From an uncultured Clostridia bacterium (GTDB taxonomy: Bacteria; Bacillota; Clostridia; Oscillospirales; Ruminococcaceae): DNA of 37,534 nucleotides. Both the position numbers and the translations under genes were made by a program. Positions 16,075-22,788 of the stretch are shown here, in pieces. The notes under the pieces were generated by a model. It worked only from the letters and a program-made list of their open reading frames with translations, ran no database searches and was not told the origin of the DNA. Each line of letters begins with the position of its first letter. Positions within the stretch are counted from its first letter, which is position 1. Location of the stretch: assembly GCA_947589185.1 (NCBI GenBank), contig CANQCK010000013.1:1-37534 (forward strand), read 5' to 3'.

Positions 16075-16109
16075 AAAGCCAACCGCTTATTTTCAAAACG
16101 ATTGGCTTT
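16075..16109. repeat. Hairpin repeat, copy 2 of 2 (CCAACCG/CGATTGG)
   Basis: The arms AAAGCCAACCG and CGATTGGCTTT have one mismatch, and the loop is the same as at 8847-8883. Here the outer bases are changed on both sides together, so pairing is kept: a compensatory change that supports a selected stem. It stands 14 bp from copy 3 of the other hairpin family. Confidence 0.65.
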
Positions 16110-16122
16110 ATGTATAAAAAAA

Positions 16123-16147
16123 GACACATAGATTTTTTCTATGTGTC
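16123..16147 (-). terminator. GACACATAGA hairpin, copy 3; terminator of the zinc operon
   Basis: A perfect 10-bp stem GACACATAGA/TCTATGTGTC surrounds a loop of T. On the minus strand a seven-T run follows. It lies 22 bp past the stop of the lipoprotein gene. Confidence 0.8.
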
Positions 16148-16169
16148 CAAATTTTAGCTATTGCTTTAA

Positions 16170-16889
16170 TTAATACTGATTTGTCTCTGAGACCTTGCTT
16201 TCTGTTATGATACCGTTCTTTAGAATACCTGATACGATTACCACAGTTCCTGTTGCCGGTGTTGTATCTGTTGTTGAAAACTCCTGTGTCCAGGTGTTAT
16301 CATAATACGGATGCTGTATGCTTGTAGGTGAGTAAACTCTGCCGTAAACGTATATATTATTTCCCTCGAATTTTTCAGGGTGCTGCTGTATATTTATAAG
16401 CTGTACCCGCTCAAGCGTTCCTCCCATTGAGGTAAGGTCTACATCACATTCAGGTCCGTTATATTCTGTTTTAACGGTAAGTTTAGCGTCATCTATCCAA
16501 TAACCATCCAAAGACTTTTCATCAGCAGTAAATGTTCCGACAGCCTCAACTAATGAACCGTTAGCAGGAAGCTTTGGTGTTTCCTTAAAATGAAGTTCCC
16601 ATTGCCAGTCGCAGCACTTTGTCTGATCGTTATATCCCCATACATAATAACGTGTCACATTGTTAAATTCGTCACGTATTGTGGTAAATGTACCTTTTTT
16701 GGTAACAGCCTTACCTTCATAGTCCGAACCCATTTCGTTCATAAATATATTTTGATACAAAACATATTCAGTCGTATCTATAATTGTAGGAAGCGTCTTT
16801 GCGGCAGCGGTACTTTTCTTCTGTTGTCCGCAGGCACACACACCAAAAGCAAGAACAATTGAAATAAAAATAGCTAAAGTTTTTTTCAT
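16170..16889 (-). CDS. Lipoprotein of the zinc operon, function unknown
   Basis: 239-residue exported lipoprotein. The signal peptide MKKTLAIFISIVLAFG is followed by V-C-A-C, so lipidation is at Cys20. The mature part has two similar beta-rich halves (KAVTKKGTFTTI and GNNIYVYGRVYSP). Each has a segment of the type GSLVEAVGTF or GTVVIVSGIL, as in OB-fold-like domains. A CC pair in TKCCDWQWEL could bind metal. Its ATG overlaps the permease stop by 4 bp, so it is translated with the transporter. A role in zinc capture or transfer is inferred from context only. Confidence 0.75.
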   Translation of the reverse strand: MKKTLAIFISIVLAFGVCACGQQKKSTAAAKTLPTIIDTTEYVLYQNIFMNEMGSDYEGKAVTKKGTFTTIRDEFNNVTRYYVWGYNDQTKCCDWQWELHFKETPKLPANGSLVEAVGTFTADEKSLDGYWIDDAKLTVKTEYNGPECDVDLTSMGGTLERVQLINIQQHPEKFEGNNIYVYGRVYSPTSIQHPYYDNTWTQEFSTTDTTPATGTVVIVSGILKNGIITESKVSETNQY

Positions 16890-17737
16890 ATTCGTTTACC
16901 TCCAAAAATGCCTAAAATATAGAATATAACAAATCCTATAATATCAACTGCAACTATAGTAGAGCCGACAGGTGTTCCGTATAAAACAGAAATTAAAATA
17001 CCTAATACTGCACATACAACAGAAAACACAGCAGAACAAATAGTTACCGCTTTAAAGCTTTTAAACAATCGCATTGACGACAATGCAGGAAATATAATGA
17101 GAGCAGAAATAAGCAAAGAACCAACTAAATTCATAGCAAGAACAATTATAACCGCAATAATTACGGCAATTAAAAAGTTATAAGCAGACGCTTTTATTCC
17201 TGTTGCTCTTGCAAAATTCTCATCAAATGTAACCGCAAAAATCTTGTTATAAAACAAAACAAATACAATAACAACAATAATTGATAAAACTGCACAAAAT
17301 ATAACCTCAGTAACGTCTAATGTAAGAATAGAAGTAGAACCGAAAAGTGTACTACAAACATCTCCTGAAAGGTTCGAAGATGTAGAAAACAGATTCATTA
17401 ACAGATATCCGATAGCAAGCGAGCCAACAGAAATCATTGCCACAGACGCATCACCTTTGATTTTTCTGTTCTGACCTCCCATAAGAAGCAATATTGCACA
17501 TACTACCGTTATCGGAAGCATAAAGAGCATATTGTTAGTAAAGTTAAGAACTGCCGCTATTGCCATTGCCCCAAACGCAACATGAGACAACCCGTCTCCG
17601 ATAAAGGAAAACCTCTTAAGCACTAATGTCACTCCCAGAAGTGAAGAACAAAGAGCAATTAATACTCCGGCGATCAACGCATATCTCACAAATGGGAATT
17701 CAAAATACATAGAAAGTTTTTCAAATATTGCCGACAT
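16886..17737 (-). CDS. znuB: Zinc/manganese ABC transporter permease (ABC-3 family)
   Basis: Membrane subunit of a metal importer, 283 residues, with about eight or nine hydrophobic helices. The ABC-3 signature region is clear: VTLVLKRFSFIGDGLSHVAFGAMAIA near residue 45, and the coupling region NLVGSLLISALIIFPALSS near 200. It overlaps the ATPase stop at 17737 by one base (ATGA-type overlap) and is followed with overlap by the lipoprotein gene. The gene order binding protein, ATPase, permease is classic for ZnuABC/AdcABC. Zinc is favoured over manganese by the acidic-His loop in the binding protein, but not proven. Confidence 0.9.
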   Translation of the reverse strand: MSAIFEKLSMYFEFPFVRYALIAGVLIALCSSLLGVTLVLKRFSFIGDGLSHVAFGAMAIAAVLNFTNNMLFMLPITVVCAILLLMGGQNRKIKGDASVAMISVGSLAIGYLLMNLFSTSSNLSGDVCSTLFGSTSILTLDVTEVIFCAVLSIIVVIVFVLFYNKIFAVTFDENFARATGIKASAYNFLIAVIIAVIIVLAMNLVGSLLISALIIFPALSSMRLFKSFKAVTICSAVFSVVCAVLGILISVLYGTPVGSTIVAVDIIGFVIFYILGIFGGKRI

Positions 17738-18444
17738 TATTCTTCACCTGCCTTTGTATTTAAAAAGAGTCTGCCCTTTACGCTGTTTATATACTCTTCC
17801 TTTGTTCCGAAGAAAATGTCATCGTCTATATGGAGAATATGACTTGCATATTTTACAGTTGCCTGTATATCGTGGGAGATCATTACAATAGTAATCCCCT
17901 GCTTATTTAGGTCATATATCAGTGAATACATTTCCGCTGTTACCTTTGGATCAAGTCCCGAAACAGGCTCGTCAAGCAACAGCATTTTCTCAGTTGCACA
18001 AAGAGCCCTTGCAAGAAGCACCCTCTGTTGCTGTCCTCCAGATAATTCACGGTAGCACCGTTTAGAAAGAGATGTTATATTCATTTTCTCCATATTTTCT
18101 TTTGCTCGTTTTTTGTTTTCCTTTGAGTAAAATGGTGATAGTCCGCTTTTGTTCAAACAGCCGGAAAGCACTATTTCCCAAACTGATGCAGGAAAATCTC
18201 TTTGAATTACCGTCTGCTGCGGAAGGTAACCTATTTCGTTTTGTTTTAAGCCTTCTCCCATTGAAATTTTTCCGCTCAAAGGCATTTTTAAACCCAAAAT
18301 AGTTTTCATCAGCGTACTTTTACCCGAACCATTTTCACCGACTATACAAAGGTAGTCGCCGCTGTTTACAGAAAAACTTAAATCAGACAAAACCACTTTA
18401 GAATCGTATCCGAGAGATACGTTTTCACACATTAATAAAGACAT
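17737..18444 (-). CDS. znuC: Zinc/manganese ABC transporter ATP-binding protein
   Basis: Cytoplasmic ATPase of the metal importer, 235 residues. Walker A is GENGSGKST (about 37-45) and the Q-loop is in IGYLPQQT. The signature is LSGGQQQRVLLARAL, Walker B MLLLDEPVSGLD, and the switch His is in VMISHD. All catalytic residues are present. It follows the binding-protein gene by 17 bp and overlaps the permease start. The C-terminal KEEYINSVKGRLFLN tail is short, as in the ZnuC/AdcC group. Confidence 0.93.
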   Translation of the reverse strand: MSLLMCENVSLGYDSKVVLSDLSFSVNSGDYLCIVGENGSGKSTLMKTILGLKMPLSGKISMGEGLKQNEIGYLPQQTVIQRDFPASVWEIVLSGCLNKSGLSPFYSKENKKRAKENMEKMNITSLSKRCYRELSGGQQQRVLLARALCATEKMLLLDEPVSGLDPKVTAEMYSLIYDLNKQGITIVMISHDIQATVKYASHILHIDDDIFFGTKEEYINSVKGRLFLNTKAGEE

Positions 18445-18461
18445 TTTGCACCTCCGCTTTT

Positions 18462-19463
18462 CTATACCAAAGCATTTTTCAAAACAGTTAGGTTATCACC
18501 CATAATAGCAAGATAATCAGCACCATTTTTAACATCATCAGAGGTAATAGACTGCATTGAATCGAGTGTCAATATACTCTGATTTTTGGTTTTTGTATTT
18601 TGTATTATGGTCTCAGCAATACTGTTATCTGTTCCATCAATGGTTAAAACGCTGTTCAAACCGAGTTCGTCAACCTTTCCTGCCAGAAAGGATATTGTTT
18701 CAAAGCTTGCCTCTGTTTCGGCAGAGCATCCTGAAAATGCAGCATAATACTTCAAGCCGTAATCATCAGCCAAATATCTGAAAGGAAAACGATCTCCAAA
18801 TAATATCGTTTTTTGCTTTGTGCTTTCAACCGCTGACTGATACTCAGCGTCCAGAGCTTTTAACTTTCCGATATAATTTTCTGAATTTGTTTTATAAGCC
18901 TCTGCATTATCAGCGTCAATCTCTGAAAGTTTATCCGCAATGTATCTGCAAAGAGTTTCAGCGTTTCTAAGCGAGAGCCAAACGTGTTCGTCATATTCAA
19001 CTTCTTCCTCGTACTCGTTATCTTCACCACCGGCATCATCATGGTCGTGTTCCTCGTCTTCCATACCTTCAACCAATTCTTCATCCTTGACTGTATCTCC
19101 AAGAACATCAAGCAGATTAATGACCATCATATTCTTATTATTTTTTTCTTTAAGAGTGTTCTCTACCCATTTATCAGATTCGCCGCCAACATAGATAAAC
19201 ATATCACAGGAAGAAATCTTGATAATATCATCAGCAGAAGGCTGAAAATTATGGAGATCAACACCGCTGTTCAACAGCATTGTTAGTTCAGAATTTTTAA
19301 TATTATCCCCAAGTATTTGACGTACCCAATCATACTCAGGAAAAATAGTTGTAACAATAGAAAGTTCAGAATTATCTTTCTTCTTGGATGAATCAAAACC
19401 GCACGATGTAAAACAAGCTAATGCAAATACTGCAGCTAAAATAGTACAAAAAATACGTTTCAT
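18462..19463 (-). CDS. znuA: Zinc ABC transporter substrate-binding lipoprotein (ZnuA/AdcA-like)
   Basis: Metal-binding lipoprotein of cluster A-I, 333 residues. The signal peptide ends LACFTSC, giving a lipidated Cys at about 21. Metal ligands are visible as His in GVDLHNFQPS and His in YDEHVWLSLRN. Between them is the acidic His loop EDEEHDHDDAGGEDNEYEEE, typical of zinc binders. The third ligand region, normally with His, reads FGDRFPFRYLADDYGL, so Asp or another residue may replace His. The last ligand region has TIDGTDNS. GGAGG is 12 bases before the ATG. It opens the ABC part of the operon, below the hairpin at 19508-19557. Confidence 0.9.
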   Translation of the reverse strand: MKRIFCTILAAVFALACFTSCGFDSSKKKDNSELSIVTTIFPEYDWVRQILGDNIKNSELTMLLNSGVDLHNFQPSADDIIKISSCDMFIYVGGESDKWVENTLKEKNNKNMMVINLLDVLGDTVKDEELVEGMEDEEHDHDDAGGEDNEYEEEVEYDEHVWLSLRNAETLCRYIADKLSEIDADNAEAYKTNSENYIGKLKALDAEYQSAVESTKQKTILFGDRFPFRYLADDYGLKYYAAFSGCSAETEASFETISFLAGKVDELGLNSVLTIDGTDNSIAETIIQNTKTKNQSILTLDSMQSITSDDVKNGADYLAIMGDNLTVLKNALV

Positions 19464-19507
19464 AATTTATAAAAACCTCCGATATTTTTTAATTTAGGCA
19501 TAAAAAG

Positions 19508-19557
19508 ACAAGGGTACTGCTATATTCACTCAAAAAATGGGTATAGCAATCCCTTGT
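19508..19557 (-). terminator. Terminator/attenuator between the small membrane gene and znuA
   Basis: The stem arms ACAAGGG/CCCTTGT and TGCTATA/TATAGCA are separated by small internal loops. On the minus strand GTC then five T follow. I see no promoter between this stem and znuA, so the transporter genes would rely on readthrough or on a regulated structure here. Confidence 0.55.
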
Positions 19558-19569
19558 ACTATAACTATC

Positions 19570-19869
19570 TTAATTATTTAGCCTTACTTTATTACCTATC
19601 AGTGTTTTTATATAATTCTCAGAAAATATACTAGACAGAGATAAAACAAGAAAGCCAATTACAGCTGTTAAAGCTAATGGAATTATCTTTCCTGTTCCCA
19701 GATTATCAAGGATATGTTCTGCTGCAGAAATAGAAGTACATACAGAACAATTCTCGCCTGTACAATCATGCTCGATATGACTAATTACATAAGCAGAGGA
19801 AACAAACGAAACTAATATGATTACAAAACAAGTCAAAAATGACAGTATTCTGATTTTTTTACTAGTCAT
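19570..19869 (-). CDS. Small Cys-containing membrane protein linked to the zinc transporter
   Basis: Predicted protein of 99 residues with two hydrophobic helices (about 6-27 and 66-86). Between them is an outside segment HIEHDCTGENCSVCTSI. The His, Asp and three Cys in this segment form a likely metal or redox site. Similar short proteins with H-D-C-T-G-x-x-C-x-x-C are known beside zinc ABC operons in clostridia (family knowledge, no name). I choose ATG 19869, seven bases after GGAGG; ATG 19872 is also possible. Starts further upstream would lie inside the promoter (19898-19926). Confidence 0.75.
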   Translation of the reverse strand: MTSKKIRILSFLTCFVIILVSFVSSAYVISHIEHDCTGENCSVCTSISAAEHILDNLGTGKIIPLALTAVIGFLVLSLSSIFSENYIKTLIGNKVRLNN

Positions 19870-19897
19870 CATTTTTCCTCCTTCACTAATATGCTTT

Positions 19898-19926
19898 ATT
19901 ATATCATTCATATCAAAGTGTGTCAA
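19898..19926 (-). promoter_or_regulatory. Promoter of the zinc operon
   Basis: Minus strand TTGACA (19926-19921), 17-base spacer, TATAAT (19903-19898). The spacer holds TGATATGAATGATAT, which is not a clean palindrome. I cannot identify a Zur box with confidence. Confidence 0.8.
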
Positions 19927-19982
19927 TAACTTTTATATAAACATTAATATCCACAAGTTTTAAATAATTTGTAAAATGAAAA

Positions 19983-20007
19983 GACACATAGATTTTTTCT
20001 ATGTGCT
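19983..20007 (-). terminator. GACACATAGA hairpin, copy 4; terminator of tag
   Basis: The arms GACACATAGA and TCTATGTGCT pair over nine bases, with a loop of T, and are followed on the minus strand by TTTT. It lies about 50 bp past the tag stop. Confidence 0.75.
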
Positions 20008-20059
20008 TGATTATTACTATTATTTATCTGAAATAGTAATTTATATGTTCCCTTAAATT

Positions 20060-20677
20060 TTAATCGGATTCGCTTATATATTTGACGTCTTGTCTGTTAA
20101 TCAGTTGTTTGTAACAGTGGCATTCCTTTATATGATCGTTAATTATACCGCACGCCTGCAAGTGTGCATAAACTGTAACAGCACCGAGATACTTCATTCC
20201 CCTTTTTTTCAAATCACTGCTGATTTCTTTTGAAAGGGCATTAGAAGATGGAATATTTCCTAGTTCATGTCCTTTATATATCAATGTCTTTCCATTTGTC
20301 CATCCCCAAAGATAATCTGAAAAAGAGTCATATTCATTACGTATCTGTTGAACACAACGTGCATTGTTGATTATTGCCTCAATTTTTCTTCGGGATCGTA
20401 TCATTCCAGGAATATTTAATATATTCTCAATATCACGCTCAGAATAGTCGGCAATTTTATCATAATCGAAATTATTAAAACAAGAGCGGAAAATTTCTCT
20501 TTTTTTAAGAACAATATCCCAACTAAGACCGCATTGCATAACCTCCATCATAAGATATTCAAACTGTTTTCTATCATCGTAAACAGGAACTCCCCATTCC
20601 TCATCGTGATATTTTATTTCTAATTCATTTATCATACACCATGAACATCTGTTTATACTTTGTTCTTCACTCGCCAT
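20060..20677 (-). CDS. tag: DNA-3-methyladenine glycosylase I
   Basis: Base-excision repair enzyme removing 3-methyladenine, 205 residues. The N-terminal RCSWC and YHDEEWGVPVYDD motifs and the C-terminal IINDHIKECHCY carry the Cys/His zinc site of the TAG family. GLSWDIVLKKREIFR and LNIPGMIRSRRKI form the helix-hairpin-helix and base pocket. The enzyme is complete. Upstream on the minus strand lies an extended -10 (TGATATAAT) and AAGGAG before the ATG. It forms a single-gene unit, ended by hairpin copy 4. Confidence 0.95.
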   Translation of the reverse strand: MASEEQSINRCSWCMINELEIKYHDEEWGVPVYDDRKQFEYLMMEVMQCGLSWDIVLKKREIFRSCFNNFDYDKIADYSERDIENILNIPGMIRSRRKIEAIINNARCVQQIRNEYDSFSDYLWGWTNGKTLIYKGHELGNIPSSNALSKEISSDLKKRGMKYLGAVTVYAHLQACGIINDHIKECHCYKQLINRQDVKYISESD

Positions 20678-20812
20678 TTTTTATGATTCTCCTTACTTTA
20701 GTAATTTAATTTTATTATATCATATAAATGTTAAAGTTTTATTTGTGTTTTCAAAATTATCTACACCTTTAATAAATTATTCCATTAATTATTTAGCTTT
20801 AGATACGAAAAA

Positions 20813-20840
20813 GACACATAGATTTTTACTTCTATGTGCC
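20813..20840 (-). terminator. GACACATAGA hairpin, copy 5
   Basis: The arms GACACATAGA and TCTATGTGCC carry one mismatch. Five T follow on the minus strand. It is a second stop signal behind 20949-20972 for the OLD operon. Confidence 0.7.
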
Positions 20841-20948
20841 TGATTTTTTTAAATATTTGTTGGTGATAGTTCGAGTCCATACAATTCCGTAAATTCAGCA
20901 AAATGCATCTATAAAAAACTATTATTTTTATTGCTTTTTTAACGCAAG

Positions 20949-20972
20949 AAAGCCCCGAAAAATCGGGGCTTT
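20949..20972 (-). terminator. Terminator of the OLD-nuclease operon
   Basis: A perfect 10-bp stem AAAGCCCCGA/TCGGGGCTTT with a four-A loop. It reads as a stem with a short U run in either direction. It lies about 100 bp past the stop of 21071-22690. Confidence 0.75.
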
Positions 20973-20977
20973 TCGCT

Positions 20978-21029
20978 AAAAATCTTTTTTACTAACTTAT
21001 CCTGGAAAGAGGTAGTAAAAAAGATTTTT
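20978..21029. repeat. Perfect 17-bp inverted repeat
   Basis: Arms 20978-20994 and 21013-21029 are fully complementary, with an 18-base loop. They are A/T-rich, including a CTTTTTTACTA core. It immediately precedes the GATATGGACTTGAA part of the 33-bp repeat. Confidence 0.75.
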
Positions 21030-21052
21030 TTGATATGGACTTGAACTAGCAC
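21020..21052. repeat. 33-bp dispersed repeat, copy 2
   Basis: It differs by one base from 9151-9183. Its right half forms an inverted pair with 20860-20882. Confidence 0.7.
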
Positions 21053-21070
21053 CAATAAGTTACTATCTAT

Positions 21071-22690
21071 TTAAATGGCATTAGGTTTATTAACTACAGA
21101 CATTACAAATTTTCTCGCATCATCAAGTTTTTGCTCAGTCGCCAAATTAAAATGTTCTAGCACATAGTAAACCCAATCTTTCTTCTCCTTATTGATGGTC
21201 TTAACAAAGCATTCCATTTCGCCAACTGGAACAATAAACAATCCTACAGATTTACAAACTGCTTCTACTCTTTCATATGCTGCAGGCTCACTGTCCGTAA
21301 AACCAGCTTTCCCTGTTTTCTTTATTTGGTTCCATGCATCAACTCCAGTACTACTTTTTGCGTTCATGCTATCATAGATGATTTTCATATTCTCAGATAA
21401 TGTGGTGTCCCAATTCAGACCAAATGATGAGATAATTGCCTTGAAAATTTGACTCGAATTGATTAAGTCAAAATCACAAATTGCAACTACTGGAACATTA
21501 ACCGCTTTTAAAGCACTTACAACATCCTTAATCCGTGTCTTCCCTCCGCAGTGCGTAAATAATATATCAGGAGCAATTTCTCTTTTATGTTCATATACTG
21601 CATCCATTATTGCCTGATAAAATAAACAGTCATAATCACTTTCACAAACGACAACTTTTTCATGAAATAGTCCACTCAAAATATTTGAATAACGTAAGAG
21701 CGGATTGCCCCATAATTTTTTGATTTCATCGTTTTGAAGGACGCTCATCTTATTAATGTTGTCTACACGATTAATTCTTATAACTGTAACATTTTCGTTA
21801 TCTGCATCAAGCAATCCTTGCAAAAAATCCTCACTATGAGTGGATATTAGCAATTGTCTGTTTGGATTATTTTTTGCAAGCATTTTCCCTAATATTCTTG
21901 CTTGTGGTGGATGCAAAAAAGCTTCTGGTTCGTCAATTAGCGTTATAGAATATTCAGATGTAAATGTATCAAGTAGAATGCTCGCAAAACTACGCATACC
22001 ATCACCCTGCTCTTGGAGCTTTGGAAGTGCGGCAACTTGATTATAGTAATCATCTTGACTACTAATTGTAAAAGCATTCTTATCTGGAGCCTGTCCAGTA
22101 TGTAATGGAATAGTCCGCGTCCCATTTCGATTTACTATCAAATCCACACCAAAGGCTTGGTGAAAATAGTCTGACAACTTCTGCGCAAGTGACTCACTCT
22201 TGTTTAATCTATAGATAGGGTGTTTTTCGGGTTGATTACTTCTATCTAATGCATTTGATGAAGATAAGCGGATTTCTGTGCTGAGTCGCTTAATAAACAA
22301 CTTATGCAGACCATTGTGTAATGAATGATCTTCCCAGCACTGCTGTAATGAATCCTTTGTAAAATTATATACTGACTCAGACTCATATGGTTGATACGTT
22401 CCATACTTATTTGTATAAAAACGCTCCTCAAGAAAAGTTTCATTAAATGTACCACAAAAATCCAACTCGGCTTTTTTTATAACAATGGAAGAAATATGAT
22501 TAGATTCATTTAAGTTATATTCTACATCTTTAAGTACTTGGCTCTTGCCACTGTTATTAGCACCCGTGAATACAATGATGCTATTGTGTTTAATCGACAA
22601 CTTAGTATCATCATTAAATGTAATGCTTTTTAGAAAGACCTGTGGTTTTTCAGTGAAAGTTTCTTCGATATCTTTAATATCTGTACTCAT
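21071..22690 (-). CDS. OLD-family ATPase with C-terminal TOPRIM nuclease domain
   Basis: 539-residue protein of the OLD (overcoming lysogenization defect) type: an ABC-like ATPase followed by a TOPRIM nuclease. Walker A is GANNSGKS (43-50), a signature-like EQGDGMRSF lies at 228-236, and Walker B is LIDEPE (251-256). The switch His is in LLISTHSEDFL (285). In the TOPRIM domain Glu350 (VVVCESDYD) and Asp406/Asp408 (AICDFD) are the metal ligands. All catalytic positions look intact. Known OLD-type proteins act in phage defence. ATG 22690 has AGGAGG just upstream. It is the last gene of a three-gene unit. It is not a Gabija pair, since no UvrD-like helicase is beside it. Confidence 0.88.
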   Translation of the reverse strand: MSTDIKDIEETFTEKPQVFLKSITFNDDTKLSIKHNSIIVFTGANNSGKSQVLKDVEYNLNESNHISSIVIKKAELDFCGTFNETFLEERFYTNKYGTYQPYESESVYNFTKDSLQQCWEDHSLHNGLHKLFIKRLSTEIRLSSSNALDRSNQPEKHPIYRLNKSESLAQKLSDYFHQAFGVDLIVNRNGTRTIPLHTGQAPDKNAFTISSQDDYYNQVAALPKLQEQGDGMRSFASILLDTFTSEYSITLIDEPEAFLHPPQARILGKMLAKNNPNRQLLISTHSEDFLQGLLDADNENVTVIRINRVDNINKMSVLQNDEIKKLWGNPLLRYSNILSGLFHEKVVVCESDYDCLFYQAIMDAVYEHKREIAPDILFTHCGGKTRIKDVVSALKAVNVPVVAICDFDLINSSQIFKAIISSFGLNWDTTLSENMKIIYDSMNAKSSTGVDAWNQIKKTGKAGFTDSEPAAYERVEAVCKSVGLFIVPVGEMECFVKTINKEKKDWVYYVLEHFNLATEQKLDDARKFVMSVVNKPNAI

Positions 22691-22788
22691 ATATCCTCCT
22701 TATTTTAAACTTATGGTTGTAGCTATAATTAATCATTATTTTTTGATAAAGAAAACAAATTATATAATCTGCAAATTGTATAATATTT

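Larger units (their letters stand above)
20690..21070. other. Gap packed with inverted repeats
   Basis: There is no gene. From left to right it holds a GACACATAGA hairpin (20813-20840) and an inverted pair of about 23-bp repeats (20860-20882 and 21033-21055). Between the pair lie a terminator (20949-20972) and a perfect 17-bp inverted repeat (20978-20994 with 21013-21029). The right member of the pair is part of the 33-bp repeat also found at 9151-9183. Confidence 0.7.

Noticed and set aside
19898-19926. Zur or Fur box in the zinc promoter spacer
   Set aside because: TGATATGAATGATAT is a direct-type repeat, not a palindrome of the 7-1-7 type. Control by zinc is expected but not shown.
20860-20882. 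T-loop-like motif as a tRNA gene
   Set aside because: GATAG and CCATA around the loop do not pair as a T stem, and no acceptor or anticodon arm is present. It is treated as a repeat.
21071-22690. Gabija GajA assignment
   Set aside because: There is no UvrD-like GajB next to it, and general OLD features are all that can be seen.
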